The position numbers were made by a program, and so were the translations under genes. From B18-G4 sp003648575 (lineage in GTDB: Bacteria; Bacteroidota; Bacteroidia; Bacteroidales; B18-G4), in contig JAOZTN010000040.1 in assembly GCA_029942245.1 (NCBI GenBank), positions 1 through 25,128 on the forward strand: 25,128 nucleotides of DNA. The letters are read 5' to 3'. This document shows, in pieces, positions 16,059-24,921 of the stretch (positions within the stretch are counted from its first letter, which is position 1; each line of letters opens with the position of its first letter). The notes under the pieces are model-generated. The model did no database searches. It worked only from the letters and a program-made list of their open reading frames with translations, and was not told the origin of the DNA.

Positions 16059-16114
16059 GTGCATATTTTTAAATATATTGCATAACTTTACATTTTGTTT
16101 GATCCTCCGATAGT

Positions 16115-17359
16115 ATGATCTTTTTTAAACTCTTACGGGAAAGTTATGTTTTTGCCATCCATGAATTGATGGTAAATAAAACAAGGACTATTCTAACTCT
16201 TCTGGGCCTGACTATCGGCATTTTTACCATCATCAGCGTACTAACTGTCTTCGATTCTCTTGAGCGCTCCATGCGAAAAGGCATCGAATCTCTGGGCAGC
16301 AATGTGGTTTTTATTCAGAAATGGCCCTGGGCCATGGGAGGCAATAATTATCCCTGGTGGAAATACTATCAGCGCCCGGAGCCCACCATGAAGGATCTGA
16401 GAGAGATACAAAAAAGAAGCACCGCAGCCGAAGGTGCGGCTATGTTTATTGATGTTTCAAGGACTGTTCACTATTTAAGCAACAGGGTTGAAGATGTCAA
16501 TGTGATGGCTATTACGCATGATTTTGGTAAGATCATGCCCATGGAGATCGCAGGCGGCAGATATTTCACCCCAATTGAGTCGAATAGTGGCAAAAGTGTG
16601 ATTATACTCGGTGCCACCATCGCAGAAAATCTCTTTAACACCCTCGAACCGGTCGGGAGAAAGGTAAAGGTGTTTAATCAAAAACTGGAGGTGATTGGCG
16701 TATTGAAAAAAGAGGGCGAGGACCTCTTTGGCGGGGGATCCGACGAGCAGGTGATCATCCCCATGAACTATGCACGAACCGTACTCGATATCAAAAATAT
16801 GGGCACCACTATTGTGGTGCGGGCCAAGCCATACATAACCAACCAGGAACTGATCGATGAGCTTACCGGCGTTGTCCGGTCCATACATAAGCTTAAACCC
16901 TCGGCAGATAATGATTTTGCGATCAATGAAACCGATATTATAACCCAGAGTTTTGATCAATTATTTAAGATAATAGCCATTGTAGGATGGATTATTGGAG
17001 GCTTCTCATTAATTGTTGGCGGATTTGGTATTGCCAACATTATGTTTGTTTCGGTCAGGGAAAGGACCAACATCATCGGAATACAGAAATCGCTGGGCGC
17101 CAAGAACTTTTTCATACTGATTCAGTTTCTTTTCGAAGCCATTTTTCTGTCACTTATAGGCGGGGGTGTGGGTTTGTTGCTGGTGCTTGCCGGTTCTTAT
17201 GCAGGAACCCAGATACTGGGTTTTGAGATCCTGCTTACATGGAATAAGATCATAATAGGAATTGCTACCTCTTCTGTAATAGGGTTGATCGCGGGTTATG
17301 TTCCGGCCCTGATGGCATCCAGGCTTGACCCTGTAGAAGCCATGCGCATGAATGCATAA
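16115..17359 (+). CDS. MacB/FtsX-type ABC transporter permease
   Basis: 414-residue inner-membrane protein. TM1 (about 25-48, TILTLLGLTIGIFTIISVLT) is followed by a large periplasmic MacB_PCD-type domain (about 50-280) with MEIAGGRYFTPIE and GRKVKVFNQKLEVIGVL. The FtsX-type C-terminal domain has three more TM helices, including GWIIGGFSLIVGGFGIANIM, the coupling-helix region VRERTNIIGIQKSLGAK, and an end GYVPALMASRLDPVEAMRM. Relatives are mechanotransmission-type exporters or lipoprotein movers. No ATPase or membrane-fusion gene adjoins it; the nearest ABC ATPase, at 787-2511, is of the importer type and not a likely partner. It is divergent from purH and ends just before a strong terminator. 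Substrate unknown. Confidence 0.93.
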   Translation: MIFFKLLRESYVFAIHELMVNKTRTILTLLGLTIGIFTIISVLTVFDSLERSMRKGIESLGSNVVFIQKWPWAMGGNNYPWWKYYQRPEPTMKDLREIQKRSTAAEGAAMFIDVSRTVHYLSNRVEDVNVMAITHDFGKIMPMEIAGGRYFTPIESNSGKSVIILGATIAENLFNTLEPVGRKVKVFNQKLEVIGVLKKEGEDLFGGGSDEQVIIPMNYARTVLDIKNMGTTIVVRAKPYITNQELIDELTGVVRSIHKLKPSADNDFAINETDIITQSFDQLFKIIAIVGWIIGGFSLIVGGFGIANIMFVSVRERTNIIGIQKSLGAKNFFILIQFLFEAIFLSLIGGGVGLLLVLAGSYAGTQILGFEILLTWNKIIIGIATSSVIGLIAGYVPALMASRLDPVEAMRMNA

Positions 17360-17360
17360 A

Positions 17361-17386
17361 AAAAAGCACCAGGAAAGGTGCTTTTT
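17361..17386. terminator. Bidirectional intrinsic terminator
   Basis: AAAAAGCACC (17361-17370) and GGTGCTTTTT (17377-17386) are perfect reverse complements with a 6-nt loop, AGGAAA. Each strand ends in a T-run. It lies 2 nt past the permease stop and 22 nt before the end of the convergent ppiD-like gene, so it can end both transcripts. Confidence 0.92.
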
Positions 17387-17408
17387 GATATTTTAAGTAC
17401 AATATATC

Positions 17409-19556
17409 CTAGTAGAAATATCTCCTGTAGTCCTTGAGGTCAGCATTATTTTCAATCGCCTTATATGGCATGTTGTTATTGAGGAATGAATCGAAGTTCA
17501 TCTTTTTCTGCCTCATAATAGCAGCGTAGTTATCCATGGCGGGAGCCCTGAATACCTTATCCACCTCAACAACAAATACCCCCCCTGCACCATTAAGTAT
17601 ACCGGAATTCTGGCCTTCGCTCATGGCAAAGATTGAACCAATAACATCATGCTCAGTACCATAACCGGGAAGGTTTCTTGTGGCAAATGTCATGTTTTCG
17701 TTGGTGTCAACCTTAACATTGAATGCCTGTGCAATGACATAAATATCATCTGTCCCAAGCTCATTGATCTTTTCGGCGTAATACTCAGCCTTACGTTCAT
17801 TTTGTACCCTGGTGGCAATACGGTCTTTCAGTGTTTCGAAAGGAGCAATACCGGCTTCAGAGCCCTTGGTATAAACAACGACAAGAATCTTACCACCAAT
17901 ATCAAATAAAGGCGAAACATCACCTTCTTCCCTTTCATCCCAGAATACCCAGCGGATAATCTGGCGGGTATTTTCAAGGCCCGGAAGATCCCTTTGCATG
18001 TCCCTGATATACCGTGCCTCCCTTTTTTCTAATCCTTCGTCTATTACTGCCTGGTCGAATTTCTCACGGGTATCATTTTCACCTGCAAACCTCCTGGCCT
18101 GGGCATAATAAATATCATAGGTTTCAGAGCTGTATTCGATCGGCATTTCGATTTGAGCTATTCTAACCCTTTCTTCAGCGTCGGTGAGGCCGGTAATATG
18201 AATGATGTGAAAACCGAAAACAGTTTCAACCAGCACTACATCCCCTACCTTGCCATTGATGGCGGCATCATTGAAATTATGAACCATCTGGCCATCCAGG
18301 AACCAGCCAATATTACCGTTGTTGTTGACAACAGATCCATCGTTTGACATAGCAATGGCAACCTCTGTCAGTTTGGAAGCATCACGCCTGAGAACATTAT
18401 AAATACTATCGGCAAGCTGTTCTGCCTCTTCTCTTGTGCGAGTGATTTCAGGGTCTCCCCTGAAGGCTCCCTGATAAGCGATCAGAACATGCTCTGCGCT
18501 GGCAGAATCAGGACGGACATCTTTCTCCATCAGGCAGGCCATATACCATGACGAACCCTCTCTGTAAGGCTCGATAAATGTACCAAGGTCCCCTGCAAAC
18601 ATGATCGAATCGATCATAATTGGAAGCTCGCCTTTGGCAACCCAGCTGCTGTCATAGCGGTTACCCGGAATATTGTTTACATATTCAGCCGGATCGTTGC
18701 TTTTAACCCATTCATCAAAAATATTCAGGGTTTCTTCTTCGATCTCCATCAGGTCTTTCTCAGAGGGCAAAATGTTAAAAACAACATATTCAATATCCCT
18801 GGTGGTGACCTCAACGTATTGATGTTTGATCTTTTCGTAAAACTCTTTATACTGCCTATCGGTTGATTCCGGTACCAGGCTATCAGCAATGTCGCCATAA
18901 TGAAGGCCTACATACCTGAAGCCCATGATGTCGGAACTGTTTTTATACTCCATTTCTGCAAGAGCGGAAGGGAAATAATAACCTTTAGCCATCAGCGCCC
19001 TGTATTTACCGTTCAGTCGATCAGAATGAATAAATTCCTTGAAATTTTCCCATTGCGCCCTGTCTTGTGGAGGGAGCTGGTCGATATTCTGCATATACTG
19101 TACAACGAGGCTGGGGTCATACATGCCATTCTCGTTAACAAAGTATTGCCTGATCAGCCTGTGTGGATCATTTCCCCTGAGGAGGTCGATCATTTCATTT
19201 GTTGAAATAGTAATTCCGAGCTTATCATATTCTTCCTGAAGGATCACTTCGTTCACACGCTGTGTCCAGGTCTGATTTTTAATATCAAAAATCTCGTTAG
19301 CTGTGAGCTCAGGTTTTTGCTGGTTAAGCTTTGTCAGCTCAACATTCTTCATGGTAAGTCCTTCAAATTCCGCTAAAGAAAGTGATTGTCCATTAATGAT
19401 CCCGACCTCGCGTTTCGATCCGGGCCCACTGGAATATCCAAGCGCATTTTTAGCCCAGTCGATAAGGTTTGGGCCTACCAAAAAGGCAACAAGTGAAATC
19501 CCAACTAATATAACTGCTATTGCAGAGTGTCTTCTAATATATCCGATTACTGCCAT
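17409..19556 (-). CDS. PpiD/SurA-type peptidylprolyl isomerase
   Basis: 715-residue membrane-anchored periplasmic foldase. An N-terminal anchor (about 11-33, AIAVILVGISLVAFLVGPNL) is followed by a SurA_N-like chaperone region with QTWTQRVNEVILQEEYDKLG and a parvulin domain (about 345-470) with EHVLIAY, the NNNGNIGWFLDGQMV segment and FGFHIIHITG. A further region ending near residue 700 may be a second, degenerate isomerase-like module. Such proteins help fold outer-membrane and exported proteins. It has its own -7 box 25 nt upstream, and also lies downstream of the lptC/CNNM block. The terminator at 17361-17386 ends it. Confidence 0.93.
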   Translation of the reverse strand: MAVIGYIRRHSAIAVILVGISLVAFLVGPNLIDWAKNALGYSSGPGSKREVGIINGQSLSLAEFEGLTMKNVELTKLNQQKPELTANEIFDIKNQTWTQRVNEVILQEEYDKLGITISTNEMIDLLRGNDPHRLIRQYFVNENGMYDPSLVVQYMQNIDQLPPQDRAQWENFKEFIHSDRLNGKYRALMAKGYYFPSALAEMEYKNSSDIMGFRYVGLHYGDIADSLVPESTDRQYKEFYEKIKHQYVEVTTRDIEYVVFNILPSEKDLMEIEEETLNIFDEWVKSNDPAEYVNNIPGNRYDSSWVAKGELPIMIDSIMFAGDLGTFIEPYREGSSWYMACLMEKDVRPDSASAEHVLIAYQGAFRGDPEITRTREEAEQLADSIYNVLRRDASKLTEVAIAMSNDGSVVNNNGNIGWFLDGQMVHNFNDAAINGKVGDVVLVETVFGFHIIHITGLTDAEERVRIAQIEMPIEYSSETYDIYYAQARRFAGENDTREKFDQAVIDEGLEKREARYIRDMQRDLPGLENTRQIIRWVFWDEREEGDVSPLFDIGGKILVVVYTKGSEAGIAPFETLKDRIATRVQNERKAEYYAEKINELGTDDIYVIAQAFNVKVDTNENMTFATRNLPGYGTEHDVIGSIFAMSEGQNSGILNGAGGVFVVEVDKVFRAPAMDNYAAIMRQKKMNFDSFLNNNMPYKAIENNADLKDYRRYFY

Positions 19557-19580
19557 TTCCTATGTGTTTTTAAGAATTTG

Positions 19581-19614
19581 CAAAGGTAAAATTTAATTTG
19601 AATTTGTGAGCAAT
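19581..19614 (-). promoter_or_regulatory. Promoter for the PpiD-like gene
   Basis: On the - strand the -7 box is TACCTTTG (19581-19588), an exact TAnnTTTG match. ATTG (19611-19614) is one base from the -33 TTTG at a spacing of 22. Transcription would start near 19574, about 18 nt before the ATG. The same TACCTTTG box precedes coaX. Confidence 0.55.
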
Positions 19615-19615
19615 A

Positions 19616-20881
19616 TCAACTGATTTTTAAACGAACCTGCTCGATACGGTTTTCACTGGCTTGCAGGATGGTAAAGGAAAATTTGCCAATGGAAATCTCT
19701 TCCCTGAGTGCAGGTATGCTTTCATGTGTGCTGATAATAAATCCCGCAACAGTCTCATAATCATCCGATTGTGGGAAGCCAAGATCATATTTTTCGTTCA
19801 GGAAGTCGATTTCCAGACGCCCCGACAGAATAAACTCATTGTCAGAAACCTGCTTCTCGGTAAACCCATCTTCATCATATTCATCTTCAATCTCTCCGAA
19901 AATTTCTTCCATAATATCCTCCATAGTAACAATTCCGGCAGTACCCCCAAACTCATCCACTACAATGGCAATGCTCTTATGCTGTTTAAAAAACATGGAA
20001 AGCACATCGTTGGCCAGCATGGTCTCCGGTACATAAAAAACGGAACGTGTTATAGATGGAATATCTCTGGGGTTCTTGAAGAGGTCAGAGGAGTGTATGT
20101 ATCCTATAATATTATCGATGGATTCCTTATAGATCAGCACCTTGGAAAACCCGGTTTCAATAAATACCTTTCTCAGATCATCCAGCGATTCATTTTCCTC
20201 AACAGCCGATATTTCTGGGCGGGGAAACATGCATGCACGTAGCTTGACATTGGTGAAATCCAGGGCATTCTGAACCATCTGTATCTCCTGTGCCACGTCA
20301 TCAGCATTCGAGGTTTCACCACCGAAGTTTCTGATATAATCGTTGAGATCAATGGGGGTGAATACATATGCCTGTTCCAGTGATTTAACACCAAAAATTA
20401 GCTTTAAAAGCCAGCCGGAAATACCCGTAAACAGCCAGATAACCGGGAAGAACAGGTAATAAAATATAAATGCAGGAATGGCAAAGAAATTTAAAATAGC
20501 ATTGGGCCTCTGGCGGAACAATACTTTTGGCAGGAACTCGGCTGTGAATAATATGATCAGTGTCGCAATAATGGTCTGGATGATCAGAATGGTGATCTCT
20601 GAAACGAGGTATTGTGGCAGGATGGATGTGATATAAGAGGAAAGCAGGTCGGCCATGGCAATACCATATATAACCAGGGCAACATTGTTTCCGAGCAGCA
20701 GCGCCCCAATAAATTTTGAAGGGTGCTGATTAAATCGTGAAAGGATCTTTCCTGATAGAAGGCCTTTGCTCCTGTCGAGCTCGATCTTCAGGTTGTTGGA
20801 GCTGACAAAAGCAATCTCCATACCTGAGAAAAAGGCAGACGCCAGGAGGGTTATGAATATGATCATTATATTATCCATCAT
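19616..20881 (-). CDS. CNNM/CBS-pair membrane protein, GldE/CorC (hemolysin C) family
   Basis: 421-residue inner-membrane protein. The CNNM/DUF21 domain (about 1-190) has several TM helices: IIFITLLASAFFSGMEIAFV, FIGALLLGNNVALVIYGIAM, ILIIQTIIATLIILFTAEF and IFYYLFFPVIWLFTGISGW. A CBS pair follows (about 215-335, with MFPRPEISAVEENESLDD and VVDEFGGTAGIVTMEDIMEE). The CorC_HlyC domain ends the protein (about 340-420, DEFILSGRLEIDFLNE-like). Relatives act in Mg2+/Co2+ efflux; in Flavobacteriia the homologue GldE supports gliding. The old 'hemolysin' label is misleading. It overlaps the lptC stop by 11 nt, so the two are translationally coupled. Confidence 0.92.
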   Translation of the reverse strand: MMDNIMIIFITLLASAFFSGMEIAFVSSNNLKIELDRSKGLLSGKILSRFNQHPSKFIGALLLGNNVALVIYGIAMADLLSSYITSILPQYLVSEITILIIQTIIATLIILFTAEFLPKVLFRQRPNAILNFFAIPAFIFYYLFFPVIWLFTGISGWLLKLIFGVKSLEQAYVFTPIDLNDYIRNFGGETSNADDVAQEIQMVQNALDFTNVKLRACMFPRPEISAVEENESLDDLRKVFIETGFSKVLIYKESIDNIIGYIHSSDLFKNPRDIPSITRSVFYVPETMLANDVLSMFFKQHKSIAIVVDEFGGTAGIVTMEDIMEEIFGEIEDEYDEDGFTEKQVSDNEFILSGRLEIDFLNEKYDLGFPQSDDYETVAGFIISTHESIPALREEISIGKFSFTILQASENRIEQVRLKIS

Positions 20882-21470
20882 TTCCCGATTCTTCCTCTTC
20901 GTTTACTTCAATTTCCCCGGAGGGGTTTATAATGCGGCGTTTGGAAAAATCCTGTTCTGCCTCCAGGCCATCCCCAAAAATAACCCCGTCTTCAGAGGTG
21001 ATCTTCACAAATTTATTTGAATAAATCAATTTCTTTTTCTGGTCCCAGATGAGTTCTTCCGTATCCAGGCGTTCACCTGTCTCGTAGTTTGTTACGACCA
21101 CATTTTTTCTTGCTTCCATATAAGCCTTTTCACGAAAGTGGATGCCATAAAGTCCTGTTATGGTGGTTGTAACACACATTGCCGAATCATAGAATTCTAC
21201 CATGAAACCATCCGGAAAGACCATATATGCATCGTCGCCTTCGTAGGCATGCATTATCGGTCCGGTCAGGCGCACCTGCACCATGGCTGAGTCGCTGAAA
21301 GTGAAATCGATGTTCCGTGCAGAAACATCAGGGATGGTGTCGGAGGAGAAATCCATGGCTGCAATCTCCTGCAGGTCATTCTTACACGCAAAAAGCATTG
21401 TAATTACCGCAGCAATAACAATGCTTTGAATGAAATAATAAGTTTTGAATTCCCTTAAAAGGTGTCTCAA
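20871..21470 (-). CDS. lptC: LPS export protein LptC
   Basis: 199-residue periplasmic protein of the Lpt bridge carrying LPS from the inner-membrane LptBFG complex to LptA. Recognised from the C-terminal half: YMEARKNVVVTNYETGERL, EELIWDQKKKLIYSNKFVKI and EDGVIFGDGLEAEQDFS, the LptC repeat pattern. The N-terminus (IVIAAVITMLFAC, Cys at about 29) looks like a lipobox, so it may be lipid-anchored, as in other Bacteroidota. The only sensible start is TTG 21470: a stop lies three codons upstream, and the first ATG is inside the signal sequence at residue 25. It follows the TPR gene by 16 nt and overlaps the CNNM gene by 11 nt. Confidence 0.9.
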   Translation of the reverse strand: MRHLLREFKTYYFIQSIVIAAVITMLFACKNDLQEIAAMDFSSDTIPDVSARNIDFTFSDSAMVQVRLTGPIMHAYEGDDAYMVFPDGFMVEFYDSAMCVTTTITGLYGIHFREKAYMEARKNVVVTNYETGERLDTEELIWDQKKKLIYSNKFVKITSEDGVIFGDGLEAEQDFSKRRIINPSGEIEVNEEEESGNDG

Positions 21471-21486
21471 TTCAAATTAGTATTGG

Positions 21487-22842
21487 TTAATTCTTTGCAG
21501 CCCGGATCCTGGTTTTTTCATTGATCCAGCACTCAACAACATATTCATCCCCCTCATTCAGGTTGTGGAAAAAAATGTCTTCCTTGGGAGGGAAGTATAT
21601 TGAATAAGACCGGATTCTGTCATTGGCTACATCAGCGATCTCAGGATCCACCTGCTTTGCTTTTACGTACTTGTCGACAGCCACCCAGTAAATAGCCTTT
21701 TTCTCAAGCTCGGTACCGCCACAGTTTTTACTTGCTGCATACATATCGCCGATCATAATATATGGGTTTCCGTCAGCAGGTCTTTCTTTTGCACTTTTCA
21801 CATAATAGGTCCTGGCGGAAGAAAAACGGTTCATCATCCTGTAGCATTCTGCAATATAGTAAAAGCAATTAGCTCTGGTTTCGCTGTCATCGATCTGTTC
21901 ACCTTCTTTAAGATAATCGATCGCTTCGCTGTATTTCTGGTTCTTCATCAGCATTTTACCAATCAGGTAGGCTGATTCAGGTGAAGGCTCCAGGTCATAA
22001 AGCTTAACGGTGGCATCGAAGTACAACTGGTCATTAGTGCATTTTTTTCTATCGAGCAGCCTTGTAAGCTTTTTCAGCATTTTGAGGTCATCCGGATTTT
22101 CCTGGAATTTTGGAGTATAGATCTTAATGATCGCTTCACAGGTTGCAAAAGGTTCAAATATCAGATTAATGTTTCCTCTGACATTTTCCCAGTTAGCAAG
22201 CCTTCTTTCATCAGCCTGATTGGCTTCGAGGTTCACCTCAATGATCTTACTGCAAACATCATAGTTATCGAATATGATGTCTTCTTCGATTTTTCCCTCT
22301 TCGATCATCTTCTTGGTGGCCCTCATCAGGAAGACCAGAACATCGGGTTTAGATGCATCGCCATCAAGTTCGACAGATTTTGTCAGGACCCCATAAGCCT
22401 CTTCATAATCTGTGATTCTGAGCTGGTAAAGGTCAACACCTTTTCTTCCCAACACATAACCCTCTTTACCAAAATATTCGATACGGGTTTCATATACCAT
22501 CATCAGGGTGTCGATATATGCATTCTTTGATTCGGCTACCTTATCACGCTTAATAAAAAACTGTAGCATTTTAACACCATCAACATAGGTTCCCATCCTT
22601 GCCCCGGGGCAGCCATTGTATACCTCTCTCCATGGCCCGTAAGCATCATTAATGGCGGTATTCTTATAACCGCTACTCTTCCACTGCTTGTAAAACTCGC
22701 TGTAGAGGGAAAGATTCATTATGCATTCGACACTGTCTTCCGGTGTTGCACCATACTTACCCTGTGCGGCAAGCTTTGATGTTAAAGAAAGACCGGCGGT
22801 CAGCGCCACTGTTAGCAATAATGATATGAACCTGATTTTCAT
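21487..22842 (-). CDS. Secreted tetratricopeptide-repeat protein
   Basis: 451-residue protein with a signal peptide (MKIRFISLLLTVALTAGLSL, probable cut after LAAQ). The body is helical, with TPR-like units clearest at about 280-370: LYDLEPSPESAYLIGKML, KYSEAIDYLKEG, ANCFYYIAECYRMMNRFSSA and NPYIMIGDMYA. Earlier units (YLGRKGVDLYQLRITDYEEA) are more divergent. TPRs bind protein partners; here the site is probably periplasmic. It lies between an outer-membrane protein gene (20 nt) and lptC (16 nt), suggesting a role in outer-membrane or LPS assembly; that is inference. No characterised homologue is recognised. Confidence 0.88.
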   Translation of the reverse strand: MKIRFISLLLTVALTAGLSLTSKLAAQGKYGATPEDSVECIMNLSLYSEFYKQWKSSGYKNTAINDAYGPWREVYNGCPGARMGTYVDGVKMLQFFIKRDKVAESKNAYIDTLMMVYETRIEYFGKEGYVLGRKGVDLYQLRITDYEEAYGVLTKSVELDGDASKPDVLVFLMRATKKMIEEGKIEEDIIFDNYDVCSKIIEVNLEANQADERRLANWENVRGNINLIFEPFATCEAIIKIYTPKFQENPDDLKMLKKLTRLLDRKKCTNDQLYFDATVKLYDLEPSPESAYLIGKMLMKNQKYSEAIDYLKEGEQIDDSETRANCFYYIAECYRMMNRFSSARTYYVKSAKERPADGNPYIMIGDMYAASKNCGGTELEKKAIYWVAVDKYVKAKQVDPEIADVANDRIRSYSIYFPPKEDIFFHNLNEGDEYVVECWINEKTRIRAAKN

Positions 22843-22862
22843 GTTCTTGTGTTTTATATTTG

Positions 22863-24152
22863 TTATCTATATCTGGCTTTAATAAACCATCTTTCGTATA
22901 TCGAGAGTCCAAAGGTAAATTTAACAAAATTTTCCTGGACGAGGTTGTTCTCGACGGTTCCCTTGTTTCCAAACTCAAAAGCAAAGTTAAGCATTGATTT
23001 AGACCGCCTGAACGGTAAACCTAGTCCAAAACTTATACCAAACTCTTTAATAGGCGTGTTATTGATTTCCAGGTAAGTATTTTCATACCTGAAGCCAAGC
23101 CTGTATCTAACTCTGTGAAAGTAAGATGTAATACTATTATGTTTAGGAATATATTCACCTCCAAGGTGAAAGGAATAGCTGTTTTGAAGCGAGTCAGAAC
23201 GTCCGTATGACTTATACTGTTCCCAGTTTCTCCAGTTAAAATCCATACTAACCAGAAACTGGTTGTTCTTTCTGAGGGAGATTCCGCCACCAAATCCCAT
23301 AGGAAAATCAAGGGTTCCCTTTTGGGATGGGTTATAAGCTACGGTATCACGAGGAAGCTCAAGGTTCTGATCAGCACTTCCAAAATAGTTCTGGGCAATA
23401 TATTTCCTGGTTGCATTAAGCTGCATGCCAGGTTTAAATACAAGCCCGGTTCCTATTTCCATGCCGTTATCCAGCGGGATGAAATATTGTGCCCCGAGTT
23501 CAAACATTACATCAGAGATGTGATCGAAATTATCGATTCGTGTGCTGAGCATACTCAGGGAATCGGGGAATGTAACACGCCGGCGCCTGTCTATAACACC
23601 CCAGATATATGATGCGTTGATCCCGACAGACAGGTTTTTGGTGATTTGAAAAGCATTACCGATATGAAACTGGTTCAATGCGCCATCACCCTCATATATG
23701 AATCTGACATTACCAACATCTTCAACCTCTTTCTCATCATATACTGTGTATCCGACATTACTAAATGGTATCAGGCCAAAACTGGCTTTCCACCACCTGG
23801 TTATCGGTGTACCAAATAAAATGTACCCCAGGGAGGCATAATCGGCGCCCTGGCTTATATCTGTGGTTTTGAGTGTGTTATATGATCCCAGCCCGGATAT
23901 ATCGAACAAGAATGACGTTGTGTCAAATCCGGTATAAGAAGCTGGGTTTTTGATATTCAGATAATTATCGCTGCGGATAGCCAGGCCCACATTACCCATA
24001 CCCGATAAAACAGTACTGTAATTGTTGTACCATAATTCTCCAACTCCGTAACGGGAATAAGGGGAGCTTATCCTGGCCTGGGCCCATGTTGTTTCGGAAG
24101 CGAAAAACAACAGCAATAAAATGAGTAAGGGAGCGGCTTTAGTTCTTATCAT
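22863..24152 (-). CDS. Outer-membrane beta-barrel protein, FadL/OmpP1-like, unknown role
   Basis: 429-residue protein with a signal peptide (KAAPLLILLLLFFASETTWA, then QARISSPYSRYGVGEL). The mature part has alternating beta-strand patterns typical of a Bacteroidota outer-membrane barrel, such as YASLGYILFGTPITRWWKAS, GEYIPKHNSITSYFHRVRYR and SFGLGLPFRRSKSMLNFAFE. The SRYGVGEL...GMGNVGLA opening and ...NIKNPASYTG segment resemble FadL/PorV-like proteins. The frame opens to a TTG at 24161, but ATG 24152 gives a normal signal peptide. It overlaps the coaX stop by 14 nt and precedes the TPR gene by 20 nt. It could be a transport barrel or an assembly factor; the sequence does not decide. Confidence 0.85.
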   Translation of the reverse strand: MIRTKAAPLLILLLLFFASETTWAQARISSPYSRYGVGELWYNNYSTVLSGMGNVGLAIRSDNYLNIKNPASYTGFDTTSFLFDISGLGSYNTLKTTDISQGADYASLGYILFGTPITRWWKASFGLIPFSNVGYTVYDEKEVEDVGNVRFIYEGDGALNQFHIGNAFQITKNLSVGINASYIWGVIDRRRRVTFPDSLSMLSTRIDNFDHISDVMFELGAQYFIPLDNGMEIGTGLVFKPGMQLNATRKYIAQNYFGSADQNLELPRDTVAYNPSQKGTLDFPMGFGGGISLRKNNQFLVSMDFNWRNWEQYKSYGRSDSLQNSYSFHLGGEYIPKHNSITSYFHRVRYRLGFRYENTYLEINNTPIKEFGISFGLGLPFRRSKSMLNFAFEFGNKGTVENNLVQENFVKFTFGLSIYERWFIKARYR

Positions 24153-24867
24153 TAAACTCAAAAATTATATTGAGGCCCGTTAAGACGATGTTTGGGACTG
24201 CAAAGATGTTATTTTTTAGGTTTTTATCAAAATAATCAAGGTTGCCGCCGCTTAAAATAATTATTAAATTTTCATAATCACGCTCATAGAGTGCAATGAT
24301 CCCCCAAACTTCAGCCTTAACACCATTGATCACGCCAGATTGAATGGAGCCCTCCGTTGTGTTTCCAATCAGGGCGGGATTGCCCACAGGCTCTACTAAC
24401 GGCAGTTTATCGGTAAAATTATGCAGGGCGGTCATGCGGAGGTGAATACCCGGTGAAATACCTCCTCCCTGATATATTCCCTTATCATCGATAAAATCGT
24501 AGGTAATACAGGTTCCGGTCTCTATGAGTAGTATATTTTTACCCGGATATATATGATTTGCCGCCACAACACCGGCTATCCTGTCGGCACCAAGCGTATC
24601 GAAAGTTTTGTATTGATGACCAACCGGTAGCTTACTTTCAGGGCCGAGAATATATAGTGAAACTTTCTTTGAAATCTCTTCTGTGAAGCTTTCGGGGAGC
24701 GTTCTTACCGAGCCGATTATACAAGCATCGATATCAGGAAACAGTTCCAGCATCTTGTCGATCTCACCCGATTGAATATCGGAATAGCTGGCATGATGAA
24801 TGATTTTTTGACGGTCAAAGATTGCAATTTTGACCAGGGTATTTCCAACATCAATGACTAGATTCAT
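24139..24867 (-). CDS. coaX: Type III pantothenate kinase
   Basis: 242-residue cytoplasmic enzyme phosphorylating pantothenate in the first step of coenzyme A synthesis. Family motifs: N-terminal phosphate loop DVGNTLVKIAIFD (D6), LGADR (D95), and GTCITYDFID with GGGISPGIHLRMTALH (about 118-150). The position before GTCIT, usually Asp in DxGTA, is Glu here (E116, IETGTCITYD). The acid is kept but the side chain is longer, so activity is likely but not certain. It heads the envelope block and overlaps the outer-membrane protein gene by 14 nt. A TACCTTTG -7 box lies upstream. Confidence 0.94.
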   Translation of the reverse strand: MNLVIDVGNTLVKIAIFDRQKIIHHASYSDIQSGEIDKMLELFPDIDACIIGSVRTLPESFTEEISKKVSLYILGPESKLPVGHQYKTFDTLGADRIAGVVAANHIYPGKNILLIETGTCITYDFIDDKGIYQGGGISPGIHLRMTALHNFTDKLPLVEPVGNPALIGNTTEGSIQSGVINGVKAEVWGIIALYERDYENLIIILSGGNLDYFDKNLKNNIFAVPNIVLTGLNIIFEFNDKN

Positions 24868-24892
24868 AACTCGGGGGATCAGAAAGCTGGTG

Positions 24893-24900
24893 CAAAGGTA
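24893..24900 (-). promoter_or_regulatory. -7 box for the coaX-to-CNNM block
   Basis: Reads TACCTTTG on the - strand, identical to the box ahead of the PpiD-like gene. Transcription would start near 24886, about 18 nt before the coaX ATG. No TTTG is seen at -33; an inverted repeat lies just upstream, ending at 24921. Confidence 0.5.
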
Positions 24901-24903
24901 GTT

Positions 24904-24921
24904 ATTTTCCGTTCGGAAAAT
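24904..24921. repeat. Inverted repeat in the coaX / tRNA-Phe gap
   Basis: ATTTTCC (24904-24910) and GGAAAAT (24915-24921) pair perfectly around GTTC. The CGGAAAA half repeats as CCGGAAAA just downstream (24922-24929). It sits at about the -33 region of the coaX promoter. A second inverted repeat, ATAGTT / AACTAT (24933-24938, 24945-24950), follows. These could be operator sites, but no regulator is known. Confidence 0.4.

Noticed and set aside
19661..20242. 193-residue + strand frame
   Set aside because: Antisense to the CNNM/CBS gene; no motif or start context supports it.
22910..22917. TACCTTTG on the - strand, a possible internal promoter for the TPR gene
   Set aside because: It lies inside the outer-membrane protein coding sequence and is explained by the K-F-T-F-G codons there; no -33 at the right spacing.
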